Below are positions 53,144 through 63,100 of a stretch of DNA of 64,000 nucleotides, piece by piece. Numbering within the stretch: position 1 is the first letter of the stretch; every line of letters begins with the position of its first letter. The notes beneath the pieces are model-generated. The model had not been told where the DNA came from, ran no database searches, and worked only from the letters and a program-made list of their open reading frames with translations. The DNA is from Ruminiclostridium hungatei (lineage in GTDB: Bacteria; Bacillota; Clostridia; Acetivibrionales; DSM-1351). A program made the position numbers and the translations under genes. The stretch lies in assembly GCF_002051585.1 (NCBI RefSeq), contig NZ_MZGX01000011.1:84496-148495 (forward strand), given 5' to 3'.

Positions 53144-53468
53144 ATCTTGAAATGACGCTCCTGAACAATATAATCTCAAAAAGCAGGTTCAGCACTTTCC
53201 AGGCAGGTATATGGTGGAATAGTGTGCATTTTGACTTAATGGTAAAGTAAGATTGAAGTTCAACAATTACTTGATGTATCATAATGAACAAGAAAAGTAT
53301 AGCCTTAAAGGAGAAACGGAATGGAAATGCTATGCTTATTTACTTTATACAATGATATCTAAAATATACCTTTAAAATTTAAAATAAAACATAATATATT
53401 TGAATTTTATTATATATATGGTAAGATTTAGTAATCGAATATTTTCTACTATAAAAGGAGAGTATGTT
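53144..53468. other. Intergenic stretch with a short RBS-linked frame
   Basis: No full gene is seen. A short frame (ATG at 53321, MEMLCLFTLYNDI, TAA) has a strong AAAGGAG seven bases upstream. A second frame (53284-53355, MNKKSIALKEKRNGNAMLIY and three more residues) overlaps it. Either may be a leader peptide or the start of a truncated gene. The rest is very AT-rich and probably includes the promoter of the fibronectin-repeat gene. Confidence 0.35.
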
Positions 53469-56400
53469 ATGTCTGTACATAAAAAATTTAAGTCTATTAT
53501 AGCAATAATTCTATCTATAACTGTTGTTATATCTGGTATTAATATTTTACCAAATGGAAATGGAAAATTTTTAAAATTTGGAGATGTAGTTAAGGCAGAA
53601 ACGATTAATTCTGGGATAAGTACTATACAGGGCGGTAAGTATGTAAAATACGAAGGTATAATATATTTAAAACTAACTGGTAACAATGGAAGGGTAATGT
53701 CTCTTAATTTATCAGGTATGACAAGTCCGTTTATTGCTGGAAGGATCGATGTTCCAACAAAAGGTGAATTAGAGGGCGGTGTATGGAATAATAGCTTAAG
53801 AAAAATAAGTAATTCCTACTGGACGTCATCTCTTTATGATGGAGCTAACGCTTATATAATATATTATGAAGGTGAAATTGGTACTGCTTCTAATCTTTCA
53901 TTTCCTGGATGTATACGACTGTGCAAATCACTACCAGTAAGTCTGGTGATTAGTGGTGGAAGCGGAACTTTAGCAGATCCATACTTACTAATTAATAATG
54001 CTAGTCCAGAAATAAGTGGAACTATTCAAAATGAGGTGTTTTCTGAATTAGATACAAACTTCATTCCTAGGATATCTGTTTCTGATTCCGACAATGATAC
54101 TTTAATATGTAAATACTATCTAGATTCAGAAGGAGTATATAAGGATGTAAAAACTGTTTCAAATACAACAACACCCCAGAGCATAAGCTTTAATGGAATT
54201 AATATGAGTACATTAACTGAAGGTAATCATACTATAAAATATGAAGTAACCGACAGCAAAGTTATTACTCTAGTTACTCAGACAGTAAACTTTAAAGTGG
54301 ATAAATCTGCGCCAGCACCTTGTACATTTAATGCATCCTCAACGGTTGACAAAATAGATGTATCTCTCTCCGGTCCGGCAATTGACACCATTGGAGGCCT
54401 GGATACTAATCCATACAGATATACAGTAGGTACTGAAGTGTCACCATGGGGAAGTGCAATGACATATACTTCTTTGAATAATTTGATTTCAAACCAGCTG
54501 TATCAGGTTAAGGTTGAGGCAAGAGATGTTGTAGGGCACATTGCAAGCAGTACACAGAATATATATACTAAAGCAGCTGTGCCAAACTTATCTGTCAACA
54601 ATGCAACTTCATATACTTTAGATATTACATCAACAGACAACAACTCAGATGAAACCCAGTACCAGATTAGTGCAAATAACGGGACCCAGTATGTAACTCA
54701 GGAGGGAACCCTTACTGCCACACCTGTATGGGTTACATTAACCGGTAAAAAAGTAACTGTTAAAGGATTGAATCCAAGCAGTACATATACCTTTAGTGCC
54801 AAGGCAAGGAATGCGGAGAATATTGAAACAGCAGTAAGCTCGCCGGTTAGTGGTACAACCCTCATTGCACCGCCTGCTTCGCCTGCTAATTTAATTGCAA
54901 CTGCAACTGATAGAACCGTTACTGTTTCCTGGGAGGCTGTAAGCGGTGCATCAGGTTATGATATTGAAGTTGATGGAGCAATATTAAATAACTATATTGC
55001 AACTTCATACACACATACTGGCCTCAATCCGGGAACACCGCATACCTATCGGGTAAGAGCTAAGAATGAAGGAGGCCCCGGAAGCTGGAGCAGCTCCATA
55101 ACAAAATCTACATTGCCGGGTTCACCTAATGTTCCGGTAAATCTCAATGCAATACCCTTAAGCACTTCAATTACAGTAACCTGGAACAATGTCCCCGGTG
55201 CTACAGGCTATGATATCGAAGTAGACGGAGAACTTGTAAGTAACGGACCTAACACAAACTACATCCATAACAGTTTGACACCTGGAACACATCACGCATA
55301 CAGAGTAAGAAGTATCAATCCGGGAGGAAAAAGTGAGTGGAGCGGATATGCAAATGCCACAACGCAGCTGGAGTCGGTTCCGGTACCTGTAAACGTCACG
55401 GCAGTACCGACCTTGAACAACATAACATTATCCTGGGATACAGTAACCGGAGCATCAGGCTATGACGTTGAAGTGGACGGTGTAACCTATGACAACGGTG
55501 TAAGAACCACATATACACAAAATAACCTGGCACCCGGAACTCAACACTTATACAGAGTGAGAGCAAAAAAAGGCGGGATAAACAGTGAATGGAGTGCTGC
55601 AGTAGTAGCATCAACACTGACCAATGCATTCGGTACACCTGTAAGGTTTAAAGCAAATGCAAATGATACATCAGTAGAACTATCCTGGGATGCCGTACCT
55701 GATGCAATAGGATACGACCTTGAAATAGACGGCATTGTAACAGACAATGGACAAGAGACAACGGTCATACATAGCGGACTGGAACCAAATTCAAGCCATG
55801 CATACAGAGTAAGGGCGAGAAGTGCAACGGAAAACAGTGAGTGGACTGAACTTTTGACCATACTGATATTTACATTGCGCACACCGGAAAACGTAACGGC
55901 AGCATCTGATCAGACATCAATATCAATAGAGTGGAATCCTGTAGAAACAGCCATCACCTATGACATAGAATTTGATGGATCAATAATAACCGGAATACAA
56001 TCAACAACATATTCTGCTATGGGTCTTACCCCCAATACACAGCACATCATAAAAGTAAGGGCGGTAAACGGAAGTGGAGTAAGTAACTGGAGTGCACCGC
56101 TGATTCAAGCAACGCAGTTCTCGATGGGAAATGTACCAAGGGTATCCGGATTAGCCAAAAAGACCTCAGTAGTATTGATGTGGAACAAACTAGAAGGAGC
56201 AACCTCATATGATGTTGAAGCAGATGGAGTAGTAACTTCAAATATTCAAACAACGTCATTTAATGTAACCGGCTTGACTTCGGGAACATCACATACATGC
56301 AGGGTAAGGGCCCAAAACAGCTCAGGAGCCGGGGAATGGAGCCCGGTATTCAATGTATCGACACTTCCGGAGGGACCTGCAATACCATCCAATGTGGCAA

Positions 56401-56963
56401 CTTCCTCAAACATGGCATCAATACTGGTAACGTGGGACAAAGTAGCCGGAGCTGCTGAATATGAGATAGAGGCAGATGGCAGAGCAATAAACAACGGCAC
56501 AGGGACAAGCTACCTGCAAACATCACTTATGCCCGGTACAGGCCATACTTACAGAGTAAGATCAAAGAATATAACCGGTTATAGTGACTGGAGCACATTA
56601 ACAACAGTAAACACCTTAAGTTCTGTGCAAACCTTTGAAATCAACTCTGATACCGGAGAAGAATTTGATCTGGTTCTCTCAGCATCCAACATACAGGACT
56701 TAAACAAATATACCTTTACAATACAGTATGATACCAATGACTTTGAAGTAACAGACCTCTGTGGTTTCACAGCAAAACTTGACGCCCTGGAGGGAGACAT
56801 ATCCGGAACAGATATTACGATAAAACAGCTGGTACCAGGGACAATAGTATTCACCAAAGCAGGCTCTGAACAATCCTGGCAGGTGTGGTCAGGAATTGTG
56901 AACAGCATAACCTTAAAGGCGAAGCATGCTGGAAATGCAACTGTCACTTATACCATACAGTAA
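53469..56963 (+). CDS. Secreted fibronectin type III repeat protein with cohesin-like C-terminus
   Basis: The 1164-aa protein has a signal peptide (to about residue 40, KAETINSGI), a ~230-residue N-terminal part of unknown fold, one or two divergent FN3-like modules, and seven well-aligned FN3 repeats of ~84 residues (about 54880-56620). Their shared pattern is VTW..V.GA.GYDIEVDG, PGT.H.YRVRA and S.WS. The last ~110 residues resemble a cohesin-like module (FDLVLSASNIQDLNKYTFTI). The ATG at 53469 follows AAGGAG; the earlier in-frame start lacks one. The N-terminal third is clearly more AT-rich than the repeat region, suggesting mosaic origin. It precedes the protease-RHS gene by 192 bp, so both may be surface proteins that work together. 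Confidence 0.8.
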   Translation: MSVHKKFKSIIAIILSITVVISGINILPNGNGKFLKFGDVVKAETINSGISTIQGGKYVKYEGIIYLKLTGNNGRVMSLNLSGMTSPFIAGRIDVPTKGELEGGVWNNSLRKISNSYWTSSLYDGANAYIIYYEGEIGTASNLSFPGCIRLCKSLPVSLVISGGSGTLADPYLLINNASPEISGTIQNEVFSELDTNFIPRISVSDSDNDTLICKYYLDSEGVYKDVKTVSNTTTPQSISFNGINMSTLTEGNHTIKYEVTDSKVITLVTQTVNFKVDKSAPAPCTFNASSTVDKIDVSLSGPAIDTIGGLDTNPYRYTVGTEVSPWGSAMTYTSLNNLISNQLYQVKVEARDVVGHIASSTQNIYTKAAVPNLSVNNATSYTLDITSTDNNSDETQYQISANNGTQYVTQEGTLTATPVWVTLTGKKVTVKGLNPSSTYTFSAKARNAENIETAVSSPVSGTTLIAPPASPANLIATATDRTVTVSWEAVSGASGYDIEVDGAILNNYIATSYTHTGLNPGTPHTYRVRAKNEGGPGSWSSSITKSTLPGSPNVPVNLNAIPLSTSITVTWNNVPGATGYDIEVDGELVSNGPNTNYIHNSLTPGTHHAYRVRSINPGGKSEWSGYANATTQLESVPVPVNVTAVPTLNNITLSWDTVTGASGYDVEVDGVTYDNGVRTTYTQNNLAPGTQHLYRVRAKKGGINSEWSAAVVASTLTNAFGTPVRFKANANDTSVELSWDAVPDAIGYDLEIDGIVTDNGQETTVIHSGLEPNSSHAYRVRARSATENSEWTELLTILIFTLRTPENVTAASDQTSISIEWNPVETAITYDIEFDGSIITGIQSTTYSAMGLTPNTQHIIKVRAVNGSGVSNWSAPLIQATQFSMGNVPRVSGLAKKTSVVLMWNKLEGATSYDVEADGVVTSNIQTTSFNVTGLTSGTSHTCRVRAQNSSGAGEWSPVFNVSTLPEGPAIPSNVATSSNMASILVTWDKVAGAAEYEIEADGRAINNGTGTSYLQTSLMPGTGHTYRVRSKNITGYSDWSTLTTVNTLSSVQTFEINSDTGEEFDLVLSASNIQDLNKYTFTIQYDTNDFEVTDLCGFTAKLDALEGDISGTDITIKQLVPGTIVFTKAGSEQSWQVWSGIVNSITLKAKHAGNATVTYTIQ

Positions 56964-56983
56964 CGTTGCGTAAGAGTATACTA

Positions 56984-57019
56984 AAATATGAAATGAGAAC
57001 TGAAATATGAAATGTGAAC
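56984..57019 (+). repeat. Short 19-bp direct repeat
   Basis: Two near-identical copies, AAATATGAAATGAGAACTG and AAATATGAAATGTGAACG, lie in tandem after the FN3-repeat gene. No role is evident; there is no hairpin or T run. Confidence 0.7.
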
Positions 57020-57155
57020 GAAATGAAACCTGGGCTGTAAAAGATAATATTTTGCAGAATATCACATATATTTGCAAACATAATATAATTACCATATTAT
57101 CTCATAATCCAGAATTTTACACTTATTTATTAAATTGCTTAAGGAGTGCCACACC

Positions 57156-60100
57156 ATGAGAAAATTCAGGATCTTTTTATCGAAAATACTTATAGTATCT
57201 TTCATGGTAACAAACCTGCTAACGTATTTCCCTTCGCTAAGCTATGCCGCATCAGAAAAAGATAAGGGAAATACTGCTGCTGTCAGCGTACACCACGAGA
57301 AGACAGAAATTTTAGTTAAATATAAGGACGGCGGCAAGGAAGATAAAGTTAAGGTAAATCTGAAAAAGAGAATTAAACTAAATAAAATAAGCACAAAGAA
57401 AAGCTATGCCAAAAATAAAATTGATTTGCTTGAAATAGATGAAAAAGACGATATTGCCAAGGTGGTTGATGAACTTAAGAAAGATCCCGATGTACTCTAT
57501 GCCCAACCCAATTATAAGCTTGACATAATGTCAGCACCTGCCGATCCCATGTTCAGTAATCAATGGGGTGTTCAGAATAATGGGCAGGAGATTGAAGGAC
57601 AGATGGGAAGATCAAGTGTTGATATAAATGCAATTAATGCATGGAATCTGACGCAAGGTTCTTCATCAGTCGCTATAGGGATATTGGACACAGGAGTTGA
57701 TTTAAATCATAAAGATCTGAAGGATAATATCTTTGTCAATTCATATGAAATACCTGACAACGGAATAGATGACGATAATAATGGATATGTAGACGATGTA
57801 AACGGATGGGATTTTGTAAATAATGACAAGTCCATATATGACGATGCTTCAAAAGATTTACATGGTACTCATATAGCAGGCATACTTGCTGCCGCATCTG
57901 ACAATACAGGTATCACTGGTGTCGCACCCAAAGTAAAAGTACTTCCGTTAAAATTTATTAATGGAAATTGGGGATATACCTGTGATGCTATTGCTGCTAT
58001 TGAATATGCGATGAAAATGGGAGTTAAGATAATCAACTGCAGCTTTGGGGGCACCGATGACAATTTTGCCCTGAAGGATGCCATGGCAAACAGCGGAATC
58101 CTGTTTATCTGTGCTGCGGGCAACAGAGGAGCCGACGTATCTGTTTTACCTGTTTATCCTGCCTGCTTTGACATTCCAAATGTTGTTTCAGTAACATCAA
58201 TTGATAGTAAAGGCGTTCTCTCACCTTACGCCAGTTATGGTAATAAGGTACAATTGGCTGCTCCGGGGGTAGATATATTAAGTACTACGCCAGGTAATAC
58301 ATATGATTACTTTACTGGTACATCAGCCGCAGTTCCTTTTGTAACAGGTATTGCAGCACTTTTACAAAGCTATCTTCCAAATCTGACAATAACTCAGATA
58401 GCAAAGCGGATAAAGGATAATGTAGTTCCATGCACTAATTTGACAGGAAAGGTTTCATCCGGCGGCAGAGCTGATGCATATGCGGCGCTGGCCAATACAA
58501 AGCCGGCTGCAGATACATATGCAGGGGAAGGTAATGGCAACAGTACTGTGCCTGCAGGACAGCAGGGAGGAAACATTGATACCTGGTACACCATGGATCA
58601 GCTTGCCAAAATAAAGGAACAGCTTCACTATGGTGAGTCAGGCGTAAGTCCTGCATCAGGAAACTTTTCGTTTACTGTAAATGACATGAGCGTTCCGGCT
58701 CCGGGATTTCAGATAAATATATCCCGTTCATACAATTCAAGAAGTGATAAAAGTACACCTTTAGGACGTGGTTGGACATTTGGGTTTGAAGGAAAGGCAG
58801 AAGGAACAAATGTTGTTGATGTTACATTGCCCACAGGAAGTGTAGAAAGGTTCCGGCTTAATAACAATGTTTACGAGCCTGAAGAATCAAGGAGCACATT
58901 TGTTAAAAATGGCGACGGTACATATACCCTGACCACAAAGGATCAATACAGGTATACTTTCAATACAGACCGATATCTTTCAAAAATGGAGGATAGGGAT
59001 GGCAATGCGGTTGATATTACTGTAAACTCAGCCGGAAAAATATCAAAGATAACAGATACAGTAGGCCGGGAATACAAAGTAACCTATAACTCAAACGGAT
59101 TAATAGATAACATAACCGATTCGGAAAACAGAACAGTAAAATATCAGTATGACAGCAACAATAGACTTACTGCAGTAACCGACCCCCTGGGAGGTATAAT
59201 GAGATACTCCTATGATACATGGGGGTTTCTGAATGAAATAAAAGACCATAATCAGAAAACAGTAGAAAAAATTATATACAACCATTCAGAAGGTGAAAAC
59301 CAGGACAAGGTATCAGAGGCCACAGACTCACTTGGTGACACTGTAAAATACACTTATGACATGTCAAACAAAAAGACAACGGCAACGGATATGAATAACC
59401 GGGTATCCACCTACTGGTTTGATGAAGCCTTCTATACCACACAAATACAGGAACCGGATGGAAAGGCTTCGTATACTGAATATTTCCTGTATGACGGCAA
59501 AAACAAGTACGGTGATGTTAAAGCTACAACAGACCGAAACGGAAACAAGACCCAGTATGAAATAGACACCAGGGGTAATGTTACCAGGATTACCAATCCC
59601 GATGGCAGTTTAAGAATAAATGAGTATGATGAAAAGAACAACCTGATAAAAGAGGTGGATGAGTGCGGGAAGGCCACTTACTATATTTATGACGACAGCA
59701 GGCTGAAGCTGGTCAAAAAGGTACAGCCCTTAAACGGTACTGATGTATACGAAGGAACAGACAGTCCGGGCTTTGCAGTAACTTCCTACCAGTATTACAC
59801 CGGGGCTGAGTCGGGCTGCAATGCAAAAGCACTTCTTAAAAGTGAGACCAATCCTGAGGGAAGCGTGACTGACTATACATATGATGCCTATGGCAACGTT
59901 AAAACCGTTTCCGACCCTGAAACAGGAAAGCTCACAAGCTATGAATACAACAAGCTGGGCTGGAAGCTTGCTGAGACCACGCCAAAGGGCAACAGAACAG
60001 AGTACACCTATGATAAAAACGGAACAGCTATAAAATCAACAATTGTAAGTGCAAAAAACGAAACACAGAGGGTGGTATACGATCTTTTGGGAAGAAAGCT

Positions 60101-63100
60101 CCAGGAGATCAGTCCGAATCAATATGACAGTTCAAAGGACGATCCTGCCGCAGACTCATACAGTGATGCTGCAGTGGGGACAAGGTACGAATATTATGAC
60201 AGCGGCAAGGTTAAAACCATAACCGATGTACTGGACAATAAAACCGCATACACCTATGACGTATATGGAAACACCCTTACAGAAACGAAACCCAACGGTG
60301 CAATATACCGCTATACCTATGATGTATTGGACAGGCTGGAAAAGGTATATTTTAAAAATGATTCCACGGCAGCAGAGGTATTGCTGACAGAATACAGCTA
60401 TTCTTATCTGGAGGACGGGAAAATTCAGAAAACCGAAACCGTATACCTGAATTCCACAGACAAGGCCGTAACCGTATGTGTCTATGACTATGCCGACAGG
60501 CTTGTAGAACAGCAAAATCCCGACGGGACAAGGACAAAAACCCTGTATAATGCCAACGGAACTGTAGACAGGCAAATTTCAGCCAACGGCAGCAGTACCT
60601 GTTATAAATATGACGGGCTGAACAGATTGGTGGAGCAGTGGTCTCCCTTTGAAATAGCAAACGGAAATACATTCTATACATACACAAAATATGTCTATGA
60701 CAAAGCCGGCAACAGAATTACCGAAAAAAACGGCAAGGATAAGGTGACGCTGTGGACAATACCCGAAAACTATATTGTAAAGAATTATACCTACTATAAA
60801 AATGGAAAATTAAAAGCTGCTTCGGATGCCGAAGGCCGCAAGACAGAGTATGCCTATGATGATGACGGGAACATGATAAGGCAAAGCGTATATACCGATT
60901 CCACCCACAAACTGGTTACGGAGTTTGAGTATAACCATATGCAGAAAATATCTTCTAAAAAGCAGCAGGCGGAAGCAGGAGATATTTATGGAAATACCTT
61001 TGGCAGTCCGGGAGCTTTGGAACTGGTCACAACCTATACCTATGACAAAAACGGAAATACAAAGACAATCACCACCCCTGATGATGTAACTACAACCTAC
61101 GAATATGACGCCTTGGACAGGCAGTTGTCCCAAAGCCGGCCCGGAACGGATGAAACGGGGGCTTCGGTTGAAATAACCGAAAGTACAACCTATAGCTGGG
61201 AAGGAAAACCACTGACCTCAAAGGATGCAAAAGGAAATATTACAAGCTATGAGTACAATCAGAGGGGCTTCCTCACAAGGACAACCGATGCCCAAAACGG
61301 AGTATTGCTGTATGAGTATGATCTTGCCGGAAGAAAAATAGCCGAAGTAACGCCGCAAAATTACATAAGTTCAAAGGACATATACCATATGAACAGGAGT
61401 GAATATGTATATGACCTTATGTCACGGGTGACAGCAAAGAAGGATGTATATATAGATAATGTTTCAGGCCTGTGGACTACACTTTATACCAAAACCTGCA
61501 AATATGACAATTCAGGCAATGTGGTAAAAGAGCTTGATGCCATAGGGTATGACTATGGAATGGGCTCCTCCCAGGAGGAGAAAATAGCTTCGGGATATGG
61601 AATTGAATACAGATACAATCTGGCCAATCTGCTGACCTCGACCCTGGATGCAGTTTCAAAGGAAAGGGCCCTGTATTTCACTTCAAAATATGAATATGAC
61701 GGTCTTGGAAGGAAAACCTCCGAGACAAATTCAAAGGGAGTGGAAACCTGCTATACCTATGATGACGCAGGCAATATACTGACAGTCAGCGTAAAGAAGA
61801 GTCCGGCTGCAGAGGGGCGGCAATTGAGAAGCTCCGCCTATGACCTGGCAGGAAGACAGCTTACCCAGACAGATGCCAACGGCAATACCACAAGATTTGA
61901 ATATAATGCTCCCGGTCAGGTCAGAAGGCTTGTATATCCGGGTGACAGCACCATGCCCTCCAACACTGTAATATTCCAGTATGATGCTGCGGGGAATTTA
62001 AAGCTGCGACAGGATTCCTTGGGAAAGGTAAACCTGTATACCTATGACAAGCAGGGGAGACAGCTGTCAGCCACAGAGAAAAAATCCGACAATACCCAGG
62101 CAATAACAACCTCTGCGGGCTATGACGCAAACGGCAACAAATGCAGGGAAACTGACGGCAACGGGGTTACACGGACTAATACCTTTGATGCCTTGAACAG
62201 GCTTACGGCCTCAGAAATAACGGTAAACGGGGTAAAGCAAACAACCACCTGCGGCTATGATGCAAACGGCAACCAGACCACAAGCACCGACTGGCTGGGG
62301 AACACAACGACAAATATATATGACCCCTTGAACAGGCTCATTGAAAAAAGGAATCCATATACTACCATACAAAAGCTGGAGTATGATAAGAACAGCAAGC
62401 AAATAAAATCAGTTGACGCCCTTGGGAATATGACCCGGTTCATATATGACAGGAGCAGCAGGCTCATAGCTACAATAGACCCAGAAGGACATACCACCAG
62501 CCAGGCCTATGATGATGTGGGAAACATCATAGCCAGAACCGACGGGAGAAATATTACCACAACCTATAAATATGATGAGTTCAACAGGCTTTCGGCAGTA
62601 ATAAATCCAAAAGCCCAGGTCACAAGCTACACCTATGACCTCAACGGCAACAAACTGACACAGACAGATGGAAATGGAAACACAACCATTTATGAGTACA
62701 ATGGGGCCAACAAGGTAATAAAAAGGATAGACCAGGGCGGAAGGCTGGGTTTACCGGGAGCTTACACCTATCTGAACTCAAAGACGGAAAAATATACCTA
62801 CAATGCCGACGGCAGCGTAAAAAGCTCAACCGACAGGAACGGCAGGCAGACAACCTATTCCTATGATATACACGGCAGGCTGCTTTCAAAAGCCATAGGA
62901 GGTTCCGGCATAGCATATGCCTATGACAGCAGCGGCAACCAGACAGCCATGACCGACAGCACGGGAACCACCGCAAGAACCTATGATGAGCTGGGAAGGG
63001 TATTGACCAAGACGGTTCCGGGCTTTGGGACAACTGTATTTGCTTATGACGGTGACAAGGGAGACGGACTGCGCTCTGAAACCACCAGGGACCCCAAGGG

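Noticed and set aside
54880..56625. Regular ~250-bp repeats that could be mistaken for a CRISPR or satellite array
   Set aside because: They encode fibronectin type III modules in one frame, with protein-level conservation and variable third positions; spacing is far too large for CRISPR.
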